The notes beneath the pieces were generated by a model. It searched no databases. It was not told the origin of the DNA and saw only the letters and a program-made list of their open reading frames with translations. Below, piece after piece: positions 8,308-16,895 of a stretch of DNA of 42,975 nt. Source of the DNA: Woeseiaceae bacterium (GTDB taxonomy: Bacteria; Pseudomonadota; Gammaproteobacteria; Steroidobacterales; Woeseiaceae). The position numbers were made by a program, and so were the translations under genes. Numbering within the stretch: the first letter of the stretch is position 1; the number at the start of each line of letters is the position of its first letter. The stretch covers positions 1-42,975 of the forward strand of contig JANQPG010000108.1 of NCBI GenBank assembly GCA_028289545.1. Reading direction: 5' to 3'.

Positions 8308-9990
8308 ATGTCTGAAAGTTTTGCTGAGTTATTCGAACAGAGTTTTGCAAGCCAACAAATAAAGCCGGGTTCAATCATTACCGGCACGGTTGTTGCCATT
8401 AACGACGATGTCGTCCTCGTTAGTGCTGGCCTCAAATCCGAGGCCGTCATCCCCATCGACCAATTCCGAGGCGATCTGCGCGAAGGCGAGATTTCCATCG
8501 GTGACGAGGTCGAGGTGGCCCTCGATGCCGTGGAAGACGGCTTTGGCGAGACCCGGTTGTCGCGCGAGAAGGCAATTCGCGCACGCACCTGGATCGAACT
8601 CGAGAAGGCCTTCGAGAAAGGCGAAGTGGTCGAGGGCGTGATCAACGGTCGCGTGAAGGGCGGTTTCACCGTCGAAATCGACAGCGTCCGTGCGTTCCTT
8701 CCGGGTTCGCTCGTAGACGTTCGGCCCGTTCGCGATCCGGCCTACCTCGAGGGCAAGAGCCTCGAGTTCAAGGTGATCAAGCTAGACCAGCGTCGCAACA
8801 ACGTTGTTGTCTCGCGCCGCGCTGTCGTCGAGCAGGAGTACTCCGCGGAGCGTGAGGAACTGCTGAAAGAGCTGCAGGAAGGCAACACGGTAAAGGGTAT
8901 CGTCAAGAACCTCACGGACTACGGTGCGTTTGTGGATCTCGGCGGCATCGACGGCTTGCTGCACATCACGGACATGGCGTGGAAGCGCGTCAAGCATCCG
9001 TCAGAGGTCGTCAACGTCGGCGACGAGATCGACGTCAAGATCCTGAAGTTCGATCGCGAGCGCCAGCGCGTATCGCTGGGTATGAAGCAGCTTGGTGATG
9101 ACCCGTGGAAAGATCTCGCGCGGCGCTACCCGCCGCAGACGCGTCTGTTCGGCAAGGTGACGAACATTGCCGACTACGGCTGTTTCGTCGAGATCGAGGA
9201 CGGCGTCGAAGGCCTTGTGCACGTGTCGGAGATGGACTGGACCAACAAGAACGTCAACCCGTCGCGGGTTGTGCAGGTTGGTGAGGAAGTCGAAGTCATG
9301 GTGCTCGAGATCGACGAAGACCGTCGGCGTATCTCACTCGGCATCAAGCAGTGCAAGTCGAACCCCTGGGCCGAATTTGCAGCCACGTTCAATCGCAACG
9401 ACAAAGTGTCCGGGCAGATCAAGTCCATCACCGATTTCGGGATCTTCATCGGTCTCGACGGCGGCATCGACGGTCTGGTCCACCTCTCCGACATTTCCTG
9501 GGATCTGCCGGGCGAAGAGGCCGTACGCAACTACAAGAAGGGTCAGGAAATCGAGGCCGCCGTGCTGGCAATCGATGCCGAGCGCGAGCGCATCTCGCTG
9601 GGCGTCAAGCAACTCGAGAAGGATCCGCTGTCGAGCTGGCTGGCTGATCATCCGAAGAACTCGATCGTCAAGGGCATCGTGTCCGAAGTGGATGCACGCG
9701 GTGCATTGATCGACCTCGGTGATGGTGTCATCGGCAGCCTGCGTGCGTCGGAGCTTGCCCGCGGGCGCGTCGAAGACGCGCGCACGGTGCTCAAGGTCGG
9801 CGAGGAAGTCGAGGCCAAGTTCACTAATGTGGATCGCAAGAACCGCTCGGTGGCCCTGTCCATCAAAGCCAAGGAAGTTCATGAAGAGGCTGAGGCCATC
9901 AGCAACTACAAATCCGAAGCCGGATCGGCCCCCGTGGGCACGACGCTCGGAGAGCTTCTGAAGGAAAAAATGGGCGGTTCAGGCAAATAA
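8308..9990 (+). CDS. rpsA: 30S ribosomal protein S1
   Basis: S1 binds the 5' parts of mRNAs and helps the 30S subunit start translation. I place the start at ATG 8308 (MSESFAELFEQSF), giving 560 residues against 557 in E. coli, with a CAAGG ribosome-binding sequence 7-8 bases upstream. A longer reading from 8263 adds 15 residues that do not fit the family. Six S1 (OB-fold) repeats can be followed at about residues 21-87, 105-171, 192-260, 277-347, 364-434 and 451-520, with recurring GCFVEI/GAFVDL-type motifs and ISLGxKQ at repeat ends. The first codons are AT-rich, as is usual for a highly expressed gene. A strong terminator follows. Confidence 0.98.
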   Translation: MSESFAELFEQSFASQQIKPGSIITGTVVAINDDVVLVSAGLKSEAVIPIDQFRGDLREGEISIGDEVEVALDAVEDGFGETRLSREKAIRARTWIELEKAFEKGEVVEGVINGRVKGGFTVEIDSVRAFLPGSLVDVRPVRDPAYLEGKSLEFKVIKLDQRRNNVVVSRRAVVEQEYSAEREELLKELQEGNTVKGIVKNLTDYGAFVDLGGIDGLLHITDMAWKRVKHPSEVVNVGDEIDVKILKFDRERQRVSLGMKQLGDDPWKDLARRYPPQTRLFGKVTNIADYGCFVEIEDGVEGLVHVSEMDWTNKNVNPSRVVQVGEEVEVMVLEIDEDRRRISLGIKQCKSNPWAEFAATFNRNDKVSGQIKSITDFGIFIGLDGGIDGLVHLSDISWDLPGEEAVRNYKKGQEIEAAVLAIDAERERISLGVKQLEKDPLSSWLADHPKNSIVKGIVSEVDARGALIDLGDGVIGSLRASELARGRVEDARTVLKVGEEVEAKFTNVDRKNRSVALSIKAKEVHEEAEAISNYKSEAGSAPVGTTLGELLKEKMGGSGK

Positions 9991-10005
9991 TTAAGTAAAA
10001 ACAGT

Positions 10006-10041
10006 AGCCCGGACCAGCCGGTCCGGGCTATATTTGTCTTT
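10006..10041 (+). terminator. Rho-independent terminator after rpsA
   Basis: A perfect 10-bp stem, AGCCCGGACC (10006-10015) and GGTCCGGGCT (10020-10029) with loop AGCC, is followed by the T-rich run ATATTTGTCTTT. It lies 15 bases after the rpsA stop and separates rpsA from ihfB. Confidence 0.93.
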
Positions 10042-10075
10042 AGGAATCGGTGGCTTACGAGAGTCAGACTAAATT

Positions 10076-10378
10076 ATGACAAAATCAGAACTGATTGAGG
10101 CCATCGCCCGAAAACAAAAACATTTGCCGGCCAAGGATGTCGAATTAGCGGTCAAACATCTCCTGGACCTCATGAGTGATTCGCTGGCCAAGGGTCAGCG
10201 CATCGAAATACGCGGTTTCGGAAGTTTCTCGCTGCATTTCAGGCCCCCGCGTATTGGCCGCAATCCGAAAACCGGTGAGGCCGTGGCTCTGGCCGGGAAG
10301 CACGTACCGCACTTCAAGCCCGGCAAGGACCTGCGCGAGCGGGTCAACTCCAGCCGTCAATTTCCGATCAAGAGTTAG
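10076..10378 (+). CDS. ihfB: Integration host factor subunit beta
   Basis: IHF-beta forms a heterodimer with IHF-alpha that binds and sharply bends DNA, shaping the nucleoid and assisting recombination and transcription. The 100 residues match the family (94-100). The N-terminus MTKSELIEAIARK, the RGFGSFSL segment and the DNA-binding arm PPRIGRNPKTGE, which carries the intercalating proline region, are all present. The gene directly follows rpsA, as in most gammaproteobacteria, which distinguishes it from ihfA (next to pheT) and from HU. No strong Shine-Dalgarno sequence is seen; GAGAG 12 bases upstream is the best candidate. Confidence 0.96.
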   Translation: MTKSELIEAIARKQKHLPAKDVELAVKHLLDLMSDSLAKGQRIEIRGFGSFSLHFRPPRIGRNPKTGEAVALAGKHVPHFKPGKDLRERVNSSRQFPIKS

Positions 10379-10458
10379 GCACTCGCTTTAGTTCCGGCGC
10401 GTTCGCAAAAAGCGCTAGACTTCGAGGCGAAACTTCGTGAGGGTACCGGAGCCGGCTC

Positions 10459-10755
10459 ATGTTTCGACGCATTGCCATTTTTTCACTGATTGCGGCGATC
10501 TTCGTCGTAATGCTCGTGTTTACCTATCACAACACGGGCACGGTCGACGTACACTTGGTTTTCACCGAGGTTTCCGCGTCCATACCGCTGGCGTTCACCG
10601 TAACCTTCGTCTTCGGCTGGCTGTTCGGCGTCGTCTGTATGGGGCTCTACGCACTGCGCCTCGTCAATGAAAAGCGTTCCCTGAAGCGCTCGCTGAAAGT
10701 CTCCGAGACGGAAGTCTCGTCGTTGCGCAACCTGCCGCTGGCCGATGCCGACTGA
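10459..10755 (+). CDS. lapA: Lipopolysaccharide assembly protein A (DUF1049)
   Basis: LapA is a small inner-membrane protein that partners LapB in control of lipopolysaccharide synthesis. The 98 residues contain two hydrophobic segments at about 5-23 and 43-66, then a charged, probably coiled-coil tail (NEKRSLKRSLKVSE). The ATG start is downstream of a purine-rich GGGTACCGGA. The last 11 bases overlap the start of lapB, so the two are made together. The order rpsA-ihfB-lapA-lapB is shared with other gammaproteobacteria. Confidence 0.92.
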   Translation: MFRRIAIFSLIAAIFVVMLVFTYHNTGTVDVHLVFTEVSASIPLAFTVTFVFGWLFGVVCMGLYALRLVNEKRSLKRSLKVSETEVSSLRNLPLADAD

Positions 10756-11944
10756 GTCGACATTTCTACTCGCGGGACTGTTCTTGCTGCTGGCTGCGGC
10801 CGGGTGGGCCATGGGCCGTTTTGGCGAGCGCGAAGAGAGCGATGCTCCGCCGCCGCTGAACATCGATTATCTCAAGGGGCTGAACTTTCTCCTGAACGAG
10901 CAGACTGATCAGGCGCTCGAGCACTTTCTCGAAATGGTGCGGGTTGACGACAAGACGATCGAAACCCACTTTGCGCTGGGCAGCCTGTTTCGTCGCCGCG
11001 GCGAAGTCGACCGCGCCATCCGGATTCACCAGAACATCATTGCTCGTCCGGATCTCGCGGCCGATCAGAAAGACCAGGCGCTGTATTCTCTTGCCCGCGA
11101 CTATCAGGCCGCGGGGCTGCTCGACCGGGCCGAGAAAGTGTTTGCTCGGCTGGCCGAAGGGTCGCGTTATCAGGTGCAGGCGCTCGAGAACCTGTGCCGA
11201 ATCTACGAGCAGGAGAAGGACTGGCAAAAAGCGATCGAGGCGGGGCAGTTGCTCGAGCAGGTGGGTGGCCGCTCCCTGGCGCTGCAGATTGCGCACTACT
11301 ATTGCGAGCTGGCCGAGTCGGCGGCCGCGGAGAAAGACTACGCGTCCGCACGCGCGTTCGTGAAACAGGCGCAGACCGGCCGGCCCCGCACGATGCGCGG
11401 CGCGTTGACGCGGGCGCACATTGCGCGGGAAACGGACGACAGCGCAACGGCGTTGTCGCTGTACAACCGCATCATTGCTGAACACACCTATCTGATTGCC
11501 GAGACGCTGCCCGAAATCATTTCCATATACCGGCGTGAAGGAAAGCTCGAGGAACTCGATCGCGCCATTGCGTCGATGATCGACGACGATCCGGACATGA
11601 GCGCGCTCGTGGCGTACACGGCGATCGTGCACGATCTGGGCGGGATAGCAGTGATCGACGCTGCCGTCGAACGCTACATGCTCGATGAGCCGACGCTCGC
11701 CGAGTTCGTTGATTTGCAGGAGCTCAACGGTGCTGGCGAAGGCCGGAACGGCGTACTCGAGAAGGTCCGCCGTGCGCTCGGCAAGCTCGCCGCCGCCACC
11801 CCGCGCTATCAGTGCCAGGAGTGCGGTTTTTCCAGCCAACGACTTCTCTGGCAGTGTCCGAGCTGTCGCAGCTGGGAGACTCAGCGGCCCGCGTCGCGCG
11901 TGCAGTTCGACACCGTTCTCCAGCACAGCATTACCTCCCGATAG
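10745..11944 (+). CDS. lapB: Lipopolysaccharide assembly protein B (TPR and rubredoxin-type zinc domain)
   Basis: LapB (YciM) is an inner-membrane adaptor that promotes FtsH-dependent turnover of LpxC and so balances lipopolysaccharide and phospholipid synthesis. The 399 residues consist of one N-terminal transmembrane helix (about 5-22), a run of tetratricopeptide repeats (about 65-340), and a C-terminal rubredoxin-like metal site with two Cys-x2-Cys pairs (CQEC and CPSC) near residues 360-375. Length and order match E. coli LapB (389). The gene overlaps lapA by 11 bases. After the stop, 178 bases hold only GC-rich imperfect hairpins without a T-tract. Confidence 0.95.
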   Translation: MPTESTFLLAGLFLLLAAAGWAMGRFGEREESDAPPPLNIDYLKGLNFLLNEQTDQALEHFLEMVRVDDKTIETHFALGSLFRRRGEVDRAIRIHQNIIARPDLAADQKDQALYSLARDYQAAGLLDRAEKVFARLAEGSRYQVQALENLCRIYEQEKDWQKAIEAGQLLEQVGGRSLALQIAHYYCELAESAAAEKDYASARAFVKQAQTGRPRTMRGALTRAHIARETDDSATALSLYNRIIAEHTYLIAETLPEIISIYRREGKLEELDRAIASMIDDDPDMSALVAYTAIVHDLGGIAVIDAAVERYMLDEPTLAEFVDLQELNGAGEGRNGVLEKVRRALGKLAAATPRYQCQECGFSSQRLLWQCPSCRSWETQRPASRVQFDTVLQHSITSR

Positions 11945-12122
11945 GTCGGGGCCCGCTCCGGGGTCGCCCGGCCCGACGCCACCGCATCCGCGAAACTCCC
12001 GATACCCGCCCGTTTGTCGACCTGTGCGCGGCGACGGCCGGCGTTAGGCTTCTCCTCGTGTTGTGTACGACGCGCAAACGCGCATCTGTTGTCTCAGGAA
12101 GGTCACTAGGAAGGAGCCTTAC

Positions 12123-12398
12123 ATGCACATGATCAAACTGTTGGCGGCTGTACTCATGTTGAGTCTGCCGCTGTCGGCTTTCGCTGGTCCGGTCAACATA
12201 AACGAGGCGGATGCAGAAACCATTTCCGCCGAACTCAAGGGTATTGGGCTGTCCAAAGCACGCGCCATTGTCGAGTATCGCGAGAAGCACGGGCCTTTCG
12301 AGCGGGTCGAGGATCTTACGCTGGTTTCGGGAATCGGCATCCGAACCGTGGAACGCAATAGGCGAGATATTCGTTTGAAGGGTGACGGCAAGCAGTAG
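12123..12398 (+). CDS. Secreted helix-hairpin-helix protein (ComEA-like)
   Basis: The 91-residue product has a signal peptide (MHMIKLLAAVLMLSLPLSAFA, cleaved before GPVN) followed by a single helix-hairpin-helix unit: VNINEADAETI, IGLSKARAIVEYR and VSGIGIRTVERN. This is the domain of ComEA, the periplasmic DNA-binding protein of natural transformation. Similar small proteins are common in gammaproteobacteria, and a competence role is inferred rather than shown. The start at 12123 is set by an ideal AAGGAG at 12111-12116; an earlier in-frame start at 12063 lacks a ribosome-binding site and would block the signal peptide. No other competence gene is nearby. Confidence 0.88.
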   Translation: MHMIKLLAAVLMLSLPLSAFAGPVNINEADAETISAELKGIGLSKARAIVEYREKHGPFERVEDLTLVSGIGIRTVERNRRDIRLKGDGKQ

Positions 12399-12414
12399 CG
12401 GGTGCACCGTTACC

Positions 12415-12446
12415 AACCGCCGTCCGATGGTCTCCGGGCGGCGGTT
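12415..12446 (+). other. Strong GC hairpin between the ComEA-like gene and galU
   Basis: AACCGCCGTCCG (12415-12426) can pair with CGGGCGGCGGTT (12435-12446) over 12 bp with one G-U pair and an 8-base loop. It starts 16 bases after the stop codon. It lacks a T-tract, so it may be a Rho-dependent or RNA-stabilising element, not a standard terminator. Confidence 0.5.
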
Positions 12447-12529
12447 CGTCGAACGACCTTGGCAATTTTGCTGAACGTTGGTGTCGTGAATTGGCTATCA
12501 TCGGCCCCGACCAAATCTGGGAGAAGTCT

Positions 12530-13393
12530 TTGAGCGCATCCGTTCGTACCGCCGTATTTCCCGTCGCCGGTCGAGGCAGCCGATTCCTGCCCGCGACCAA
12601 GGCCAGCCCGAAGGAAATGTTGCCCATCGTCGACAAGCCGTTGATCCAATACGCGGTCGAGGAGTCGATCGAAGCGGGAGCCACCAAGCTCGTTTTTGTC
12701 ACGGGCAGATCCAAACGGGCCATTGAGGATCACTTCGATACGGATGCTGAACTCGAGCAGTCGTTGACCGAGGTGGGTAAGGATGACCTGCTCGAGTCCA
12801 TTCGCGGCATTGTCCCGTCCGGCGTCAGCTGTATCTACATTCGCCAGGGAGAGCCGTTGGGTCTCGGCCATGCCGTGCTCTGTGCCAGACCGGCTGTTGG
12901 CGACGAGCCCTTTTTTGTGCATCTCGCCGACGATCTCATCCAGGGCAGTCCCGGCTGCCTGGCGCAGATGGCCAGCGAACACCGTAATCACGGCGGCAGC
13001 GTGGTCGCGACCGAAACCGTGCCGAAGGCCCATACCTCCAGCTATGGCATTGTTGAGGTGGATGATGCCGATCGGCTGACGGCCATTGTCGAGAAGCCGC
13101 AGCCGGAGGAGGCGCCGTCCGATAGAGCTGTCGTGGGGCGCTACCTGCTCGATGCGCGAATTTTCGACAAGCTCGAAACCACCGGCCGCGGTGCTGGCGG
13201 CGAGATTCAGCTGACCGATGCAATAGCGGATCTCCTGGTCGAGAGCCCGGTTTACGCGTACTCGTTCTCTGGCCGGCGTTTTGACTGCGGCAGCAAGCTG
13301 GGCTATCTGCAGGCCACGGTTGCCTATGGACTCGAACATCCGACAACGGGTGAACGGTTCCGGGCACACCTGGAATCGCTGATCCGGGGCTAG
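12530..13393 (+). CDS. galU: UTP-glucose-1-phosphate uridylyltransferase
   Basis: GalU makes UDP-glucose from UTP and glucose-1-phosphate, feeding lipopolysaccharide, exopolysaccharide and UDP-glucuronate synthesis. The nucleotide-binding signature GRGSRFLPATKASPKEM lies near the N-terminus, followed by VDKPLIQYAVEE, LGHAV and FDCGSKLGYLQA. I choose the TTG at 12530 because GGGAGAAG (12519-12526) sits at ideal distance and the resulting start SASVRTAVFPVAG matches the family. This gives 287 residues (Pseudomonas 279, E. coli 302). A further upstream TTG at 12491 has no such site. The gene stands alone; the downstream oxygenase may be co-transcribed across 70 bases. Confidence 0.96.
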   Translation: MSASVRTAVFPVAGRGSRFLPATKASPKEMLPIVDKPLIQYAVEESIEAGATKLVFVTGRSKRAIEDHFDTDAELEQSLTEVGKDDLLESIRGIVPSGVSCIYIRQGEPLGLGHAVLCARPAVGDEPFFVHLADDLIQGSPGCLAQMASEHRNHGGSVVATETVPKAHTSSYGIVEVDDADRLTAIVEKPQPEEAPSDRAVVGRYLLDARIFDKLETTGRGAGGEIQLTDAIADLLVESPVYAYSFSGRRFDCGSKLGYLQATVAYGLEHPTTGERFRAHLESLIRG

Positions 13394-13463
13394 CGCGCAT
13401 GTTCCGGCCACTTGTCATGCACAGTGACGCAGAGCCTGCGGCACGGCATCAACGCGGCGGTTA

Positions 13464-14516
13464 ATGACTACCGCCGCGAGCGTTATCGACCGCCTGGCCC
13501 CGCTCAAGGAGCGTGGTCCGGCCTCGGCCGACGAGCTGCGGAGCAACATCGCGCCGGCACACGAACCGGTCATCCTGAGGCAACAGTTTGCCGACTGGCC
13601 CGTCGTCGCGGCATCACGACGGTCGGAGGAGTCGCTCATTGAGTACATTCGAGGGTTTGCGCCACAACAGCGGGTCAAAGCGTTTGTGGGCCGCAAGGAA
13701 ATCGAGGGTCGCTTCTTCTACGACGCGGAGTTTCGAGGCTTCAATTTCGATCGCATGGAGTTCGAGCTCGCCAAGCTGTTCGAGCGCTTGCATGCAGTGC
13801 GAGAGAGCGGGTCCGGTGAGTCCGTCTACGCCGGCGCCATTCCGCTGAAAGGCGATCTCGATCCCTTTCTCAAGGAAAATCGCAACAGTCTGGTCGACCC
13901 GGCGACGGAACAGCTATCGTCCTTGTGGATCGGGAATCGCGGCGTCACGGCAACCCACTACGATTTGCCGCAAAACGTTGCAGCTGTGGTTCACGGCCGG
14001 CGTCGTTTTACGCTGTTCCCGCCGGAACAGCTCAATAACCTGTATCTCGGTCCGCTCGACACAACGCTAGCGGGTCAACCCATCAGCCTGGTCGACCTGG
14101 ACCGTCCGGATTTCGATCGTTTTCCGAGGTTCGAGCGAGCGCTCGACGCCGCAAAGACCGGCGTTCTCGAAGCGGGCGACGCCATCTACATACCAAGCAT
14201 GTGGTTTCATAACGTGCAATCGCTCGACCATCTGGGTGTGCTCGTCAATTTCTGGTGGCGTGACGCGGCGATGCACATGTTTACGCCGATGTTTACGATG
14301 CTGCATGCAATGCTGTCGATCAAGGGTATGCCCGAATACGAGAAGCGATGCTGGAAGCGCATGTTCGAACAGTACGTATTCGAGGAAAACGGCGATCCGA
14401 TGGCGCACGTACCCGAACACGCCCGGGGCTTCTTTGGTGAGCTGGATGCCGAAAAAATAGCCCGCCTGAGGGCCTACCTTTTGCACAGCCTGGGTGGTGA
14501 GCCGCGGCGCCGATAG
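13464..14516 (+). CDS. Cupin-like / JmjC-type Fe(II)-2-oxoglutarate oxygenase candidate
   Basis: The 350-residue protein fits the cupin_8 (JmjC-like) family of iron and 2-oxoglutarate dependent hydroxylases. The facial triad can be proposed as His165 and Asp167 in THYDLPQN plus His249 in PSMWFHNVQ; VVHGRRRFTLFPPEQ is the typical strand between them. Substrates of bacterial members are mostly unknown. Relatives often occur near TonB receptors and polysaccharide genes in proteobacteria, and here the uronate locus begins about 550 bases downstream. It could belong to that locus or be independent. No ribosome-binding site is obvious before the ATG, so the exact start is a little uncertain. Confidence 0.82.
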   Translation: MTTAASVIDRLAPLKERGPASADELRSNIAPAHEPVILRQQFADWPVVAASRRSEESLIEYIRGFAPQQRVKAFVGRKEIEGRFFYDAEFRGFNFDRMEFELAKLFERLHAVRESGSGESVYAGAIPLKGDLDPFLKENRNSLVDPATEQLSSLWIGNRGVTATHYDLPQNVAAVVHGRRRFTLFPPEQLNNLYLGPLDTTLAGQPISLVDLDRPDFDRFPRFERALDAAKTGVLEAGDAIYIPSMWFHNVQSLDHLGVLVNFWWRDAAMHMFTPMFTMLHAMLSIKGMPEYEKRCWKRMFEQYVFEENGDPMAHVPEHARGFFGELDAEKIARLRAYLLHSLGGEPRRR

Positions 14517-14654
14517 GCTTCGAGACGCATCCCCACGCGCAAACGTGTTTCCAAAAGTTTCTGTTTTGGTAAATCGTGACTCGATACGGTGAATCTTCTG
14601 TGCAGGCGGTCTACACTGAGGCTGTGCCGTCCAAATAGAGATTCGGAGACCGGC

Positions 14655-15014
14655 TTGCCGGAAGAAGTCAGTTACGACGCGGGGGAGGGGCTGATTCGCG
14701 TCAAGTCCTGGGGCTCAGTCACCATCGACGACTGGAACGCGTCCCGCGATGCCGTTATAGAGCTTTACAGGCGTCACGGCGTCGACCGTTTGCTCGTCGA
14801 CGTAACGATGCAAGTGTCCGCGCCATCGACGCTGGACATCTTCGATTTTGGCGCGGAGTGGCCGGCTTCAATACGCACCGCCGTAGTGGCGGGTGAGGCA
14901 ACGCGCGAGGATCAGGAGTTTCTCGAGAACGTGGCGATGAACCGGGCGAGGCCGTTGCGTGTATTTGACGATTTCGAGACGGCGATGCTCTGGCTGGACG
15001 GGGAGGAACTCTAG
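14655..15014 (+). CDS. Small STAS/SEC14-like (SpoIIAA-like) protein
   Basis: The 119-residue product resembles the SpoIIAA-like/STAS-SEC14 group. It alternates strands and helices, with the segment RLLVDVTMQV in the middle and an end of the type FDDFETAMLWL that is common in these proteins. Their function is poorly known. I place the start at TTG 14655 because GGAG (14645-14648) precedes it at good distance; the longer frame from 14589 begins with 22 residues of low-complexity arginine-rich sequence that look non-coding. It converges with the lyase gene on the other strand, whose stop is 44 bases away. Family assignment is by pattern only. Confidence 0.65.
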   Translation: MPEEVSYDAGEGLIRVKSWGSVTIDDWNASRDAVIELYRRHGVDRLLVDVTMQVSAPSTLDIFDFGAEWPASIRTAVVAGEATREDQEFLENVAMNRARPLRVFDDFETAMLWLDGEEL

Positions 15015-15058
15015 GCGACGCTGCTTTGGGCAGCGGGTTGCCACATCCTGGAGGCCGC

Positions 15059-16780
15059 TTACTCCCGCCCACCGTCTCCGCTGGCGCGCAGGCGCTTGGA
15101 CAGCTGGTATTCGTACAGCGACGGTGCTGACTCGATCGCTTTGTTCAAACTCGCGACGTAAGGCCGCGGCCGGTAGTCCAGCTGAAACAGCCGATTGCCG
15201 TGCAGGCCGACAATGCGGGCCATCGGCCCCTCGTCCAGCCCCAGCAGGGTAACGCGCTCATCCGGGTAGGCGCCCCCGGTAATCTGGACTTTGAGGTTCC
15301 ACGTTGTGTTGAACGCGCCGTGGCCGGGTTGCCAGTAGGGGGCGCCACTGCCGTCGAACACGGTTGCGACAGGCCCCTCGTCCGACGCGCTGGCGCCGAT
15401 ATGCAGCGTGACGTTGTCAAACAAATTCTGATGATTCGCTCCGGCGTGCTGATCCAGCACCGGGTTCGAGAATACTTCGGCATCCTTGTAGACGCACTTC
15501 GTGGACTGGGTGTTGAAGGTCAGCGAGTGATGCACCGGGTTGTACACCTTGATGCGTTCCGCGAGCACGTTATGGACATTGCCCATGTGCACACCGTAGT
15601 GGGCTTTGCGCTCTCCTTTGGTCGTCACGTCGATGATGGACACGTTTGCGCTGTTGTACGTTAGGATGCCGCTGTCCGCGTTGCTGATCACGACGTTGCG
15701 TACCCAGCCGTTGAATACGCTCGTCAGATAGATGGCGTTGTAACCACGCTCCAGGTGATGTCCGAAGTAGGGTGACCGCGGGAATTCGAAACGCAGGTCC
15801 TCGATGCCAACTTCGGCAAGGTGGGCCCAGCGGGCGAGGTGCGCGGGAATCTCCGGGTTCACGTCATGCAGTAAAGGATCTGCAATCTCTATCGAATCGC
15901 CCGCGGTCGAGACGACGCGAGTGATCTGGCTCACCAGCGGGCGTCTCGGAAAGCTCCAGTGATGCGACCCTGCACGTTCGACGTCATCGCGGTACAACGA
16001 TTTGACGATTCCGGCTTCCGGTCCCTCGCGGTTGATCCACGCGATCTGCATGACGTCACCCGGAGCGGGCATGCGGTTGCCAATGACGCGCAGCGTCCGT
16101 TCTCCTTGCTTGCCGTCCGTTACGTCGGCGAACTTCTCGACCGGAGGGTCGAAGGCTTCGAGGTAGGGAGCGGGTCTCGTGCCCGGTTTCTGCACCCAGA
16201 TAAAACCGCCGCTCCAGGAGTACTCGGAGAAGAATTCGTCGACGTTGTTTTGCGGTTCCCGCTGGCGCTTGTTCAGGTTGACGATGTAGGCCCTGAGTTC
16301 GTCGAGCGAATCGCTGCGGTCGACCTGCACGAGCGGTCTTGGAAAATGAATTCTGGTGCCGCCCGCGCCCGAGCCCGCGCCCTGAAGGACAAGATGGCCG
16401 CGCTCTATTCGAAGAATCTCACTGATCCTGTACGTCCCGGGTCCGAAGCGCAGGATGACAGGATCGTCGATGGCGTGTGCCGCCTCTAGCGCTGCCAGCA
16501 CAGCCTTCGTATCGTCGTTACCGTCGCCCGCGGAGGCACCGTAATCGTCGACACGAATTACCGTACCGCTGGCGGTTGGGGGCGCGCCGAACCCGAAGTT
16601 GTATCCAGCGTAAGAAAAGTCGGGAAGATAAGGCGCGTCCGTTGCCCCCTGAAGAATGTGTGGCAGGGGCGGGTGCAAGTCGCGGTTGCTGGCAGCTGCC
16701 GGTGCGCACGCCGTAATGGCGGCTACCGTCAGCAGTAATGCCGGGGCGCTGATTTCAGCGTGCCTTTGCCTGTTTTTCAT
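15059..16780 (-). CDS. Lipoprotein with right-handed beta-helix (pectate-lyase-3 type), candidate polysaccharide lyase
   Basis: The 573-residue protein starts with a lipoprotein signal peptide whose lipobox AITAC places the modified cysteine at residue 25. It then enters a parallel beta-helix through VDDYGASAGDGNDDTKAVL, the typical opening of the Pectate_lyase_3 family. Short helix rungs follow (GYNAIYLTSVFNGWVRNVVI, VSIIDVTTKGE) with many His and Asn residues (HHLERGYNA, NPVHHSLTFN, DQHAGANHQN) that could form an active site. An end of the type SLYEYQLSKRL is seen in some secreted beta-helix enzymes of polysaccharide loci. I cannot assign a lyase family; an epimerase or glycosidase is also possible. 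GGGGAGG precedes the ATG. It diverges from the TonB receptor across the operator region, so shared control is likely. Confidence 0.8.
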   Translation of the reverse strand: MKNRQRHAEISAPALLLTVAAITACAPAAASNRDLHPPLPHILQGATDAPYLPDFSYAGYNFGFGAPPTASGTVIRVDDYGASAGDGNDDTKAVLAALEAAHAIDDPVILRFGPGTYRISEILRIERGHLVLQGAGSGAGGTRIHFPRPLVQVDRSDSLDELRAYIVNLNKRQREPQNNVDEFFSEYSWSGGFIWVQKPGTRPAPYLEAFDPPVEKFADVTDGKQGERTLRVIGNRMPAPGDVMQIAWINREGPEAGIVKSLYRDDVERAGSHHWSFPRRPLVSQITRVVSTAGDSIEIADPLLHDVNPEIPAHLARWAHLAEVGIEDLRFEFPRSPYFGHHLERGYNAIYLTSVFNGWVRNVVISNADSGILTYNSANVSIIDVTTKGERKAHYGVHMGNVHNVLAERIKVYNPVHHSLTFNTQSTKCVYKDAEVFSNPVLDQHAGANHQNLFDNVTLHIGASASDEGPVATVFDGSGAPYWQPGHGAFNTTWNLKVQITGGAYPDERVTLLGLDEGPMARIVGLHGNRLFQLDYRPRPYVASLNKAIESAPSLYEYQLSKRLRASGDGGRE

Positions 16781-16895
16781 GAGCCTCCCCTGACATTACC
16801 GTCGGCGATCCGTGTGCCGGAGACTAGCAGTCGATTCCCGCGAAGGGTGGCTTTGGGGCCGTGTTGCCGCATTGCGGTGACTGCATGGCCTGTTA

